Below are positions 1-7,951 of a DNA stretch of 10,734 nucleotides, piece after piece. The DNA lies in the NCBI GenBank assembly GCA_964644465.1, contig CAZXVU010000071.1, positions 1 through 10,734 on the forward strand, given 5' to 3'. Position numbers and translations under genes: made by a program. Below the pieces are notes generated by a model. It was not told where the DNA came from and ran no database searches. It saw only the letters and a program-made list of their open reading frames with translations. The number at the start of each line of letters is the position of its first letter. Position 1 is the first letter of the stretch. Source of the DNA: CAZXVU01 sp964644465. GTDB lineage: Bacteria; Chlamydiota; Chlamydiia; Chlamydiales; SM23-39.

Positions 1-7
1 GAGAAGG
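1..7 (+). promoter_or_regulatory. Ribosome binding site before gyrB
   Basis: GAGAAGG is a purine-rich Shine-Dalgarno-like run. It lies 1 base before the ATG at 9 but 10 bases before the ATG at 18. The spacing favours the second ATG (fourth residue of the longest frame) as the real gyrB start. Confidence 0.5.
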
Positions 8-8
8 C

Positions 9-2489
9 ATGACGACGATGACGAATGAAAAAGAGTACGATGCAAGTTCGATTACCGTTTTGGAAGGACTCCAAGCGGTGCGCGAGCGTCCCGGAATGTA
101 TATCGGCGACACGCATACAAATGGGTTGCACCAGTTGGTGTACGAGGTCGTCGACAACAGTATTGACGAGGCGATGGCAGGCTACTGCTCGCAAATTATC
201 GTTACTCTGCATGCCGACGGGGGAGTTACTGTCGAGGACGATGGACGCGGAATCCCCATCGAAAGGCATGAAAAAGAATCCCATAAGCAAGGACGAGAAG
301 TCACTGCTCTAGAAGTCGTCATGACGATCCTCCATGCAGGGGGTAAGTTTGACAAGGGTACATATAAGGTGTCGGGAGGCCTTCACGGTGTCGGCGTTTC
401 GTGCGTCAACGCTCTTTCTAAAAAGCTGGTCGCCACCATCTATAAAAATGGCCACGTTTATGAAATGACTTTTGAACGGGGCAAGCCAGTTGGACCGCTT
501 GTAAAGCTTGGCACCACGACCAAACGAGGGACCAAAATCTCTTTTATGGCCGATGATACCATTTTCTCTGTTGCGAGCTATGACTATGACGTACTAGTAA
601 AACGCCTGCGCGAATTGGCCTTTTTGAACCGCGGAATCACCATTTTATTCCAAGACGAGCGGGATCCGAACCGAGAAGCTATCCGATTCAATTATCAGGG
701 CGGTATTTCTTCTTTTGTTTCCTATTTGAACGAAGGAAAAATCCCTCTCTTTCCGAAACCGATCTATTTCCATGCCGTTAAAGATGGACATGATGGGCCA
801 GTCGAATTTGAAGTGGCGATGCAATGGAATGACACCTACATCGAAAATATCTACACCTACGTCAATAACATTGCGACGCGTCAAGGGGGAACCCACCTCA
901 CAGGCTTTTCAACCGCGCTCACTCGCGTTTTGAATAACTATATTAAGGGCCATGCTCTCGTGAAGGGAGAAAAATTGACTGTCGGCGGCGACGACATGCG
1001 CGAGGGTCTGACAGCCGTGATCTCTGTGAAAGTGCCCAATCCCCAATTCGAAGGACAGACGAAGCAAAAGCTGGGTAACAGCGAAGTGGCTAGCATCGCA
1101 CAGATCATCGTCGGCGAAGGGCTCACGACCTATCTCGATGAAAATCCAGCGATTGCAAAACTCATCGTCGAAAAGGCGATCATCGCCGCGCAAGCGCGCG
1201 AAGCGGCCAAAAAAGCGCGGGAACTGACGCTGCGCAAGTCAGCCCTCGACAGCGCAAGACTCCCGGGAAAATTGGCCGATTGCCAGGAGCGGGATCCTGA
1301 GCTTTGTGAAATCTATATCGTAGAAGGAGATTCTGCTGGCGGCTCTGCAAAGATGGGGCGCGACCGGAGATTCCAAGCGATCTTGCCGATCCGCGGTAAA
1401 ATTTTAAACGTTGAGAAAGCTCGTCTGCAAAAGATCCTCCAGAATACCGAAGTCGGCGCGATGGTTGCGGCTCTCGGATGCGGGATCGGAGTGGAAAATT
1501 TCAACCTCTCCAAGCTCCGCTATTATAAAGTGATCATCATGACGGATGCCGACGTGGATGGATCTCACATCCGCACCCTGCTTTTAACATTTTTCTACCG
1601 CCATATGCCGGCCCTCGTCGAAAACAACTACATCTTTATCGCCCACCCGCCTCTCTTTAAGGTGAGCCGTAAAAAGACGAGCCAGTACATCCATTCCGAA
1701 AGAGAAATGGATGAATACTTGATGCGCCTCGGCCTTAGCGATATTTTAATCCGCCGCTCAGGCACTGAAAATTCGTACGATAAACCAGAAACTGAAAAGC
1801 TAGTAGATCTTGTTCTCGAGGTGGAAACTTTCATTGGCTCTATCGAGCGGAAAGGAGTTCCCTTCCGCGAGTTCATCGCTGCAAAAGTAGAGGATAAATA
1901 TCCCCAATACCAAGTGGCGATCGGCGATAAATATCAGTTCATCTATTCCGAAGATGAACTCATGATCTTGAAAAAAGAGAACGAAGATCTGCAGAAACAG
2001 ACGCATGATGAAACGCTCGCATCGATCCCTCCAGAAGAAGTGACGGATGAGATGCGCACATTTCTCCCAAAAGCGCTGAGTTTTGTGGAGCTTTACGACC
2101 CCAACCGGATCATGGGCCTGAATGATAAGCTCAGCCAATTTAGTATGAAGCTCGATAGCTATCTCATCGCAAGTGGAGAGCTGTTCGACATCCTAGAAGA
2201 AGGGGGCAAGACCCTCACAGTCCACACAATGCGCGAGCTGATCGACGCTGTCCGCCAAAATGGCCGCAAAGGCGTCGAAGTACAGCGTTATAAAGGTCTT
2301 GGCGAGATGAACGCCGACCAGCTTTGGGAAACAACCATGAATCCAGCCACTCGTACGCTGATTCGGGTGACTCTCCCAGATGCCATCGCCGCCGACAGGA
2401 TGTTTTCCATGCTGATGGGTGAAGAAGTGGAACCCCGCCGCCTCTTTATTGAACAGCATGCACTCTCAGTTAAGAACCTCGATATTTAA
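9..2489 (+). CDS. gyrB: DNA gyrase subunit B
   Basis: This is the ATPase subunit of DNA gyrase, a type II topoisomerase that puts negative supercoils into DNA in the cytoplasm with GyrA. The GHKL ATPase domain shows catalytic Glu46, Mg-binding Asn50 (EVVDNS), the adenine-contacting DDGRGIP loop at 77-83 and the GGLHGVGV lid motif at 123-130. The TOPRIM domain has EGDSAGG at 439-445 and DADVDG at 513-518, giving Glu439, Asp513 and Asp515 as metal ligands. RYKGLGEMN at 760-768 marks the tail that contacts GyrA. The 826-residue length, close to E. coli (804) rather than Bacillus (about 640), shows the long Gram-negative-type insert, roughly residues 560-735. The coordinates use the ATG at 9; the ATG at 18 has better ribosome-site spacing and would drop three residues. 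gyrA follows after a repeat-filled gap. Identity is secure; the gyrase assignment over ParE rests mainly on the paired GyrA box in gyrA. Confidence 0.97.
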   Translation: MTTMTNEKEYDASSITVLEGLQAVRERPGMYIGDTHTNGLHQLVYEVVDNSIDEAMAGYCSQIIVTLHADGGVTVEDDGRGIPIERHEKESHKQGREVTALEVVMTILHAGGKFDKGTYKVSGGLHGVGVSCVNALSKKLVATIYKNGHVYEMTFERGKPVGPLVKLGTTTKRGTKISFMADDTIFSVASYDYDVLVKRLRELAFLNRGITILFQDERDPNREAIRFNYQGGISSFVSYLNEGKIPLFPKPIYFHAVKDGHDGPVEFEVAMQWNDTYIENIYTYVNNIATRQGGTHLTGFSTALTRVLNNYIKGHALVKGEKLTVGGDDMREGLTAVISVKVPNPQFEGQTKQKLGNSEVASIAQIIVGEGLTTYLDENPAIAKLIVEKAIIAAQAREAAKKARELTLRKSALDSARLPGKLADCQERDPELCEIYIVEGDSAGGSAKMGRDRRFQAILPIRGKILNVEKARLQKILQNTEVGAMVAALGCGIGVENFNLSKLRYYKVIIMTDADVDGSHIRTLLLTFFYRHMPALVENNYIFIAHPPLFKVSRKKTSQYIHSEREMDEYLMRLGLSDILIRRSGTENSYDKPETEKLVDLVLEVETFIGSIERKGVPFREFIAAKVEDKYPQYQVAIGDKYQFIYSEDELMILKKENEDLQKQTHDETLASIPPEEVTDEMRTFLPKALSFVELYDPNRIMGLNDKLSQFSMKLDSYLIASGELFDILEEGGKTLTVHTMRELIDAVRQNGRKGVEVQRYKGLGEMNADQLWETTMNPATRTLIRVTLPDAIAADRMFSMLMGEEVEPRRLFIEQHALSVKNLDI

Positions 2490-2498
2490 ATAGGAAAT

Positions 2499-2645
2499 CT
2501 GAATGCTGAATTATGAAAAAGTCGGGGCTTCGCCCCTGCTCCCCAAGAGTAGAAATCTCTCTTCCCTTCGGGGGTGCGGGGGGTGTCCCCCGACGTTTTC
2601 AGCATTCAGCATTCATAATTCATATTTTATAATTCATATCTCATA
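2499..2645. repeat. Hairpin-rich intergenic repeat element between gyrB and gyrA
   Basis: The gap between gyrB and gyrA has no plausible reading frame but is highly structured. A GGGGC-TTC-GCCCC hairpin lies at 2524-2536, and a six-pair C/G stem at 2577-2592 has a GTGT loop. The outer words at 2514-2527 (tgaaaaagtcgggg) and 2588-2601 are inverted repeats matching at 13 of 14 positions. GAATGCTGAA on the left (2501-2510) recurs inverted as AGCATTC, twice in a row, at 2601-2613. The right flank repeats ATAATTCAT-type words up to about 2645. This modular structure, GC-rich core with AT-rich repeated flanks, looks like a dispersed repeat or miniature mobile element. A TATAAT at 2628-2633 inside it could serve as a -10 for gyrA, though no good -35 is visible. 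Neither hairpin has a T tract, so a plain terminator is unlikely. No second copy is visible in this window. Confidence 0.6.
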
Positions 2646-2649
2646 ATTT

Positions 2650-2654
2650 GGTGA
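2650..2654 (+). promoter_or_regulatory. Ribosome binding site of gyrA
   Basis: GGTGA matches the 3' part of the extended Shine-Dalgarno sequence (AGGAGGTGA) and ends 3 bases before the gyrA ATG at 2658, which is correct spacing for that part of the motif. It supports 2658 as the start. Confidence 0.5.
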
Positions 2655-2657
2655 AAC

Positions 2658-5108
2658 ATGTCCTATACAAAAGATGAAGTGATCGTACCGCGCAATGTAG
2701 AAGAGGAGATGAAGGAAAGCTACCTTCGCTACTCGATGTCGGTCATTATTTCCCGAGCACTGCCCGATGTCCGCGACGGCCTTAAGCCGTCCCAGCGGCG
2801 CATCCTGTATGCAATGCGGCAGCTCAATTTGTCGCCGGGAGCTAAACACCGTAAATGCGCGAAAATCTCCGGAGACACATCGGGCGATTTTCACCCGCAC
2901 GGAGAGACGGTCATTTATCCAACTCTGGTGCGTCTCGCACAAGATTGGGTGATGCGCTACACGCTCATCAATGGACAAGGAAACTTCGGATCGATTGACG
3001 GAGATCCACCAGCTGCGATGCGTTATACAGAAGCGCGCCTTACTGGTGCTGCGATGGCCCTCATGGAAGATCTCGACAAAGATACGGTCGAGACGATCCC
3101 CAACTATGATGAAACGAAGACCGAGCCCACGGTTTTCCCTGCGAAATTCCCCAATTTGCTCTGCAACGGCTCTTCGGGGATCGCAGTCGGCATGGCGACC
3201 AACATTCCACCGCATAATTTGCTCGAATTGATCGATGCAACGCTTCTGGTTTTAGATAATCGGCTTGTGACTATCGATGAGATCATGAAGGTGATGCCAG
3301 GGCCAGACTTCCCGACAGGCGGCGTGATTTGCGGCTACCGAGGAATTAAAGAAGCCTATCATACTGGCAGAGGCAAATTGATCCTCCGCGCCCAAATGCG
3401 CGTGGAAGATCTTCCAAATAGCCGCCAGCAGATCGTCGTCGATGAGGTGCCTTATAACGTCAATAAATCGCGCCTGATCGAACATATCGCCGAACAGATC
3501 AACAATAAAGTGATCACCGGCATTTCCGATATTCGGGATGAGTCGGATAAAGACGGCCTCCGGATCGTTCTCGAACTCAAACGGGGCGAGATTCCCGATG
3601 TTTCGATCAACCAGCTCTATAAAAATAGCGACCTGCAGATCACTTTCGGCTGCAACATGCTAGCGCTGGACCACGGTCTTCCCCGCACGATGAATATCAA
3701 GCATTTCATGAGCGCTTGGATAGATCACAGGATGGAAGTGATCCGCCGCAGAACCCGCTTTGAGTTGAATCGAGCGGAAGCGCGCGCCCATATCTTAGAA
3801 GGCTATTTGAAAGCCCTCGATCATCTCGATGAAGTAGTTAAAATCATCCGCGCTTCTTCAAATAGAGATGCTGCCCGCACAGAACTGATGCTCCGTTATG
3901 GTTTGAGCGAGAAACAGGCCAATGCAGTCCTCGATCTCCGCCTCTATCAACTCACAGGACTCGAAGCTGAAAAGATCGATGCTGAATACAAAGATCTTCT
4001 ACAGAAAATCGCCCATTATAAAGCGATTTTGGCATCTGAGGCTTTAGTGCGCGGCATTATCCGCGAAGAGCTCGAAGAGCTGAAGAAAACCCATAAATCA
4101 GAGCGCAAAACAAAAATCGTTGCAGCAGAAGGGGAATTCCAAATGGAAGACCTCATCGCCGACGAACAAGTTGTCATCACTATTTCCAATGACGATTATA
4201 TCAAGCGGATGCCGATCGATACGTTCCGTGAACAGAGACGCGGCGGCGCCGGCATTATCGGCATGGAGATGAAAAAAGAAGCCGACACCTTGAAAAATAT
4301 CTATGTCGCTTCGACTCATGAAACTCTCCTCATTTTCACCACTTTGGGAAGATGCTATTGGACGAAAGTATGGCAAATCCCCGAAGCAGGACGCCGTACT
4401 AAAGGACGTCCGATCATCAATCTTCTCGAAGATTTGAAAGAAAATGAAAAAGTCGCAGCCATCTTGAAATTGAGAAACTTTGAAGAAGAAGCCTATATCC
4501 TTCTCGCAACGCTGAAAGGCGTTGTCAAGAAAACAGAGCTTTCCGCATTCAGCAATCCGCGCCGAAAAGGGGTATTTGCCCTGAATATCGACGAAGGGGA
4601 TGAACTGATCGCAGCCCGAATGACAAGGCCGACTCAGCAAATCATGCTCTTCACCCGAAATGGCATGGCGGTTCGCTTCGACGAATCGCTCGTCCGCTCT
4701 ATGGGACGCGTCGCCCGCGGGGTTCGCGGCGTCCTCTTGAAAAACGCCAATGATATCGTCGTTGGCTGCGAAGTGGTCACGCCTGATCAAACGATTCTCG
4801 TTGTTTGCGAAAACGGCTTTGGCAAACGGTCTAAAGTCGAAGATTTCCGGCAGACAAACCGAGGCGGCGTAGGCGTTCGCTCCATCATCACTTCTGAGCG
4901 AAACGGCCAAGTCGTTGCAGCTCTCAGCGTGACCGATGCAGACAGCGTCCTCATCATGTCATCGGCTGGCCAGGCAGTCCGCATCCCCATGCGCGATGTC
5001 AGGGTCATGGGCCGATCGACGCAAGGAGTGCGCCTGGTCAACCTGAAAGAAGATGATGATCTCGTGATTGGAGCTCAAAAAGTTGAATCCGTTGCCGACG
5101 TGTCATGA
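2658..5108 (+). CDS. gyrA: DNA gyrase subunit A
   Basis: GyrA is the DNA breakage-reunion subunit of gyrase and works as an A2B2 tetramer with GyrB. The N-terminal winged-helix/tower region carries the catalytic tyrosine Tyr123 after Arg122 (AAMRYTEARL). The C-terminal beta-pinwheel, which wraps DNA, carries a GyrA box QRRGGAG at 526-532, identifying it as GyrA rather than ParC. Its 816 residues are shorter than E. coli GyrA (875) and it lacks an acidic tail. In the quinolone-binding helix the sequence HGETVIYPTLVR puts Thr84 and Pro88 at the positions of E. coli Ser83 and Asp87. The start at 2658 has a GGTGA ribosome site. The stop overlaps the tmk start (ATGA at 5105-5108), which implies translational coupling. 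Confidence 0.97.
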   Translation: MSYTKDEVIVPRNVEEEMKESYLRYSMSVIISRALPDVRDGLKPSQRRILYAMRQLNLSPGAKHRKCAKISGDTSGDFHPHGETVIYPTLVRLAQDWVMRYTLINGQGNFGSIDGDPPAAMRYTEARLTGAAMALMEDLDKDTVETIPNYDETKTEPTVFPAKFPNLLCNGSSGIAVGMATNIPPHNLLELIDATLLVLDNRLVTIDEIMKVMPGPDFPTGGVICGYRGIKEAYHTGRGKLILRAQMRVEDLPNSRQQIVVDEVPYNVNKSRLIEHIAEQINNKVITGISDIRDESDKDGLRIVLELKRGEIPDVSINQLYKNSDLQITFGCNMLALDHGLPRTMNIKHFMSAWIDHRMEVIRRRTRFELNRAEARAHILEGYLKALDHLDEVVKIIRASSNRDAARTELMLRYGLSEKQANAVLDLRLYQLTGLEAEKIDAEYKDLLQKIAHYKAILASEALVRGIIREELEELKKTHKSERKTKIVAAEGEFQMEDLIADEQVVITISNDDYIKRMPIDTFREQRRGGAGIIGMEMKKEADTLKNIYVASTHETLLIFTTLGRCYWTKVWQIPEAGRRTKGRPIINLLEDLKENEKVAAILKLRNFEEEAYILLATLKGVVKKTELSAFSNPRRKGVFALNIDEGDELIAARMTRPTQQIMLFTRNGMAVRFDESLVRSMGRVARGVRGVLLKNANDIVVGCEVVTPDQTILVVCENGFGKRSKVEDFRQTNRGGVGVRSIITSERNGQVVAALSVTDADSVLIMSSAGQAVRIPMRDVRVMGRSTQGVRLVNLKEDDDLVIGAQKVESVADVS

Positions 5109-5746
5109 AAACGCAGTTAAAATCGGGTCTTCTCATCACCTTTGAAGGGGGAGAAGGGGCTGGTAAAACGACTCTGATCGAAGAGATCGCGCGCCAGCTC
5201 ACCTCTGAAGGCTACAGCGTTCTGAAAACGCGCGAGCCAGGAGGAACAAAATTGGGCGAGCATATCCGAAAGATCCTTTTGCAAGAGGGATCGATCTCGC
5301 CATACGCCGAACTTTGCCTCTTTCTCGCATCCCGCGCTCAGCATATCCTTGAAGTGATTGGACCTGCATTAGAGGCTAATAAGATCGTCCTTTGCGACCG
5401 CTTCAACGACTCTTCTGTTGCTTATCAAGGAGCTGCAAGAGGGCTTGGAATGGAAAAGGTCGCAGAATTCTGCGAATTTGTTTCGCAAGGTCTGCAGCCA
5501 AACCTGACGCTCTATCTCGACATCGATCCGGAGGTAGGGTTGAACCGTGCGAAAAAAACCCGCGAGCAAGACCGGATCGAGGCAGAAACAGTAGCCTTCC
5601 ACAGTAAGATCCGCGAAGCCTACATGTCTATCCATTATGCACAGCAACGCCGGTTTCATCTCTTAAACGCAGACCAGACTCCTGAAAAAGTTTTCGAAGA
5701 TGCTATGAGATTGATCCATCCGCTACTCGGTTTACAACATGTTTGA
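5105..5746 (+). CDS. tmk: Thymidylate kinase
   Basis: It phosphorylates dTMP to dTDP with ATP, an essential cytoplasmic step of dTTP supply. The P-loop GGEGAGKT spans residues 15-22. TREPGGT at 42-48 forms part of the dTMP pocket, Arg77 lies in the conserved ASRAQ segment, and the DRF motif is at 98-100. The LID region around 149-158 carries several basic residues (RAKKTREQDR). With no arginine in the P-loop, this fits the bacterial class II enzymes that place the catalytic arginine in the LID. The length of 213 residues is typical. The ATG overlaps the gyrA stop and has no good ribosome site of its own, so translation is probably coupled. The end overlaps holB by 8 bases. The same gene order is known in Chlamydia. 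Confidence 0.96.
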   Translation: MKTQLKSGLLITFEGGEGAGKTTLIEEIARQLTSEGYSVLKTREPGGTKLGEHIRKILLQEGSISPYAELCLFLASRAQHILEVIGPALEANKIVLCDRFNDSSVAYQGAARGLGMEKVAEFCEFVSQGLQPNLTLYLDIDPEVGLNRAKKTREQDRIEAETVAFHSKIREAYMSIHYAQQRRFHLLNADQTPEKVFEDAMRLIHPLLGLQHV

Positions 5747-6683
5747 GTCGATTGCCGGAAATGAGCCGATCAAAACCTATTTCGAAAGAGCCATCAGAGA
5801 AAACCGACTGCCTCAAACACTGCTTTTCTCAGGAATTGATGGGATCGGGAAAAGCCTCTTTGCCAAAGCAATAGCAGAGCATCTTCTGAAGACAAGTTTG
5901 CATCGCATTGAGACAGGGAACCACCCCGACTTCCACCTCGTTTCTCCAGAAGGGAAAAGCGGACTTTATGCCATCGATACGATCCGCGCAGTGATCGATA
6001 AAGAACATGCAGCTCCATTTGAAGCTCCCCATAAAGTCTTCATCTTAGAAAATGCTGAGCGGATGCAGCCTGCCAGCGCCAACGCCCTTCTGAAAACCCT
6101 CGAAGAGCCCTCGCAAGATTCGACATTTATCCTGCTTTCCAGCGCCCCGCAGGAGATCCTTCCTACGATTCTCTCTCGCTGCATCCATCTTGCATTTCAA
6201 CCTCTACCTGAAGAGGCGATTGCAAACTTGCTTACGAAAAAAGAGCATCCAGCCCACTTCGCAAAATGGGCCCACGGTTCTGCTGGAAGAGCTTTTGAGC
6301 TGGCAGCTAATCCAGAATTGGAGCAGCAGAGAAAAATCCTTTTCCAAATTCTATCCAAGAAAGGAAACTATCTCGAAACAGCCCCCCTCATTGATCAACT
6401 GGAAACGCTCATTGAAGAGAAGAAAGAGGAAGATCCTGTTCGCGCAAGCCGTTTTGCAGATCACCTTTTTGCCCAGATTCTCATGTGGAACCGCGATCAA
6501 AATCTTCGAAAAATCGGCGCCCCCTTAAATCTGCTCTTTTTTCCAGAAGAGCCTTCTGTTACTGCCCAAAATCTTGACCAGACCTTTGAAAGGGCCGTAG
6601 ACGAAGCTCGACTTGCCTATCAGAGAAATATGAAACTCTCTGTTTGTCTTGAGAAAATTATAAAGATCCCGACTTGTTGCTAA
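5739..6683 (+). CDS. holB: DNA polymerase III subunit delta-prime (clamp loader)
   Basis: This AAA+ protein of the clamp loader helps load the beta sliding clamp at primed sites. Walker A is GIDGIGKS at 32-39. The Walker B region is degenerate (VFILENAERM, 100-109), so ATP hydrolysis is not expected. The family signature LLKTLEEP lies at 117-124 and the SRC arginine-finger motif at 146-148, which acts on the neighbouring DnaX subunit. The zinc-binding cysteines of E. coli delta-prime are absent between the P-loop and residue 145. The 314-residue length fits the family. It overlaps tmk by 8 bases and converges on the next gene with a few bases shared. Its last 57 residues matter: a diverged copy of residues 259-308 occurs again at 7952-8114, and the extra tail KIIKIPTCC differs from that copy's ending (KMLA). 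The present 3' end may therefore have been replaced by recombination. Confidence 0.93.
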   Translation: MFESIAGNEPIKTYFERAIRENRLPQTLLFSGIDGIGKSLFAKAIAEHLLKTSLHRIETGNHPDFHLVSPEGKSGLYAIDTIRAVIDKEHAAPFEAPHKVFILENAERMQPASANALLKTLEEPSQDSTFILLSSAPQEILPTILSRCIHLAFQPLPEEAIANLLTKKEHPAHFAKWAHGSAGRAFELAANPELEQQRKILFQILSKKGNYLETAPLIDQLETLIEEKKEEDPVRASRFADHLFAQILMWNRDQNLRKIGAPLNLLFFPEEPSVTAQNLDQTFERAVDEARLAYQRNMKLSVCLEKIIKIPTCC

Positions 6684-7804
6684 AGTTGATTTCTGTACAT
6701 ATAGAAAATTAAGGCACTTGCTAGAAGTGTTATTGTTGTTGCGGCCATTAGAATTGATTGTGAAATTGAGGATTCTGGAACTTTGTCGAAGATTGCATAG
6801 AAATCTCCGTAATAATGAGGCACTAATTTGAAGGGATGTTCAAATATGAATCCCGCTCCAAATTTTGAGCGAACAGTAAAATTTTCTTCGTTTTCAACAC
6901 TTGTGATTTTTGCAAAATGTACTACTTTGCCCTCTTGAGTCAGGTAAACAACGATTGCGCCAACTTTGGGTTTTGGAATGTTCTGGTAATTTCCAAATCG
7001 CATAAAAGCATGGAGTCCTTCAGGCTTGAAAAAGAAACGGATATTTTTGTTTGTTGCAGCTTCTTTCATGTAATCTGAGAACCAAGGCTCGTTGTGGAAG
7101 AGGTAGCTATCGCACTGCATTGGAAAAGTTAGGCCATTAAAAGTCACTTCTGAAGATTTTTTGCTGATTATTTTCACTCCAGGAATTTGCTCATACTCTT
7201 CTTGTGATGTTCCGGATAAAGTTATCAGATGCATGAGTCTACGATCTGTGGGATTTCCTAACGGTTTAAATCCGGAGGAATTTTTCGGCGGAGTCGTTGC
7301 CGAAGTGACAGGTGCTTTTCCTTTACGCAAGAATGATAGACTGGGATATTTTTTTACTTTTTCAGCAATCTCATAGCTCTGAGGATCAACTTTTTTTCGG
7401 TATTTTTTATATAATGGAGTGAGTCCGTCTTTGAGATATGCCTGCTCGACTTTTTGGTAGAATTTCTCTCCGGTAAGCGTTGGATGGTTTTCCGCAACAC
7501 GAGTAATGAATACTTCTAAAATTTTCCCGAACTGTTCCTTGTCCCCATACTCAACACAAAGTTTCGCAAAATTGACTACTTGTTTGTCGCTGAGTTTTTT
7601 ATTTTGAAGTTCATTAACTAAATTTGGATTGATCGGAAGGTCAATACCTAGGTCTTTAATTACAATTCTTGAGAATTTTGGAAGTGATTGAATTGTAGTG
7701 CTTTGCTCGTAGGAGTTGTCCCTATTTTGGCTATTCATAGGAGTTTCAGGAGTATACATCAAGGGAAGCCTCTGAAAAGGAGTGGGATGAATTAAATGAA
7801 TCAT
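6680..7804 (-). CDS. Tail-anchored hypothetical protein with possible papain-like (NlpC/CHAP-like) domain
   Basis: No firmly known family is recognised. The coordinates give the longest frame (374 residues). The ATG of residue 16 (at 7759) is the more likely start, because AGAGG lies 9 bases before it while the first ATG has no ribosome site. Seen in the sequence: a polar N-terminus rich in N/S/Q/T, a helical region to about 150, a Pro/Ser/Lys linker around 155-185, then a compact C-terminal domain with Cys231 (MQCDSY), GAIVVY, His296 (VVHFAKI), RSKFG at 312-316, His323 and YYGD at 331-334. A single hydrophobic segment at about 350-369 ends in YRNQL, as in tail-anchored proteins. The C...H...SKxG...H...YG order resembles an uncharacterised papain-like/NlpC-P60-like group (I recall DUF7689, from memory, not searched). 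Catalysis and a role as a secreted effector are inference. Its base composition is clearly more AT-rich than the replication genes, and it lies between two holB 3' ends, suggesting acquisition. Confidence 0.72.
   Translation of the reverse strand: MIHLIHPTPFQRLPLMYTPETPMNSQNRDNSYEQSTTIQSLPKFSRIVIKDLGIDLPINPNLVNELQNKKLSDKQVVNFAKLCVEYGDKEQFGKILEVFITRVAENHPTLTGEKFYQKVEQAYLKDGLTPLYKKYRKKVDPQSYEIAEKVKKYPSLSFLRKGKAPVTSATTPPKNSSGFKPLGNPTDRRLMHLITLSGTSQEEYEQIPGVKIISKKSSEVTFNGLTFPMQCDSYLFHNEPWFSDYMKEAATNKNIRFFFKPEGLHAFMRFGNYQNIPKPKVGAIVVYLTQEGKVVHFAKITSVENEENFTVRSKFGAGFIFEHPFKLVPHYYGDFYAIFDKVPESSISQSILMAATTITLLASALIFYMYRNQL
7769..7773 (-). promoter_or_regulatory. Ribosome binding site favouring the internal start of the tail-anchored protein
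   Basis: AGAGG on the minus strand lies 9 bases before the ATG at 7759 (residue 16 of the longest frame). No comparable site precedes the upstream ATG at 7804. Confidence 0.4.
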
Positions 7805-7951
7805 ATAATTGGATTTTAATTTTAATAAATATTATAAATGTGTTTAAATTATATGTAAATTAAAATCTTTGAATTACAAATAAGAGTTAATTTAAGTGTA
7901 TAATTATTTTTTATTATTAATATGATATCAAAAGCGTAAAATTAGCCTAAT
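7805..7951. other. Very AT-rich non-coding island
   Basis: Between the accessory minus-strand gene and the holB remnant lie about 150 bases, which I count as roughly 14% G+C over 7805-7950. Flanking genes are far richer in G+C. No reading frame of note is present. The stretch contains the promoter of the minus-strand gene. Such a composition is typical of recently acquired DNA or of a strongly melted promoter region. Confidence 0.75.
7831..7859 (-). promoter_or_regulatory. Sigma-70-type promoter of the tail-anchored protein gene
   Basis: Read on the minus strand, TTTACA (7859-7854, one mismatch to TTGACA) and a perfect TATAAT (7836-7831) are separated by exactly 17 bases. Transcription would start near 7824, giving a leader of about 20 bases to the first ATG or about 65 to the preferred ATG at 7759. 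In DNA this AT-rich a chance match is easier, so confidence is moderate. Confidence 0.55.

Noticed and set aside
2524..2536. GGGGC-TTC-GCCCC hairpin as a simple gyrB terminator
   Set aside because: There is no T tract after it, and it belongs to a larger repeated structure; gyrA probably depends on transcription passing through.
2634..3215. 193-codon minus-strand frame over the gyrA start
   Set aside because: It is antisense to the conserved GyrA N-terminus and runs into the repeat element; no recognisable protein features.
4098..4910. 270-codon open frame on the minus strand inside gyrA
   Set aside because: It is fully antisense to a well-conserved coding region, with Cys/His/Phe-rich composition typical of shadow frames and no ribosome site or known motif.
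6190..6528. 112-codon plus-strand frame within holB
   Set aside because: It is a +1 shadow of holB, Arg/Lys/Ser-rich, and the holB frame carries the family motifs.
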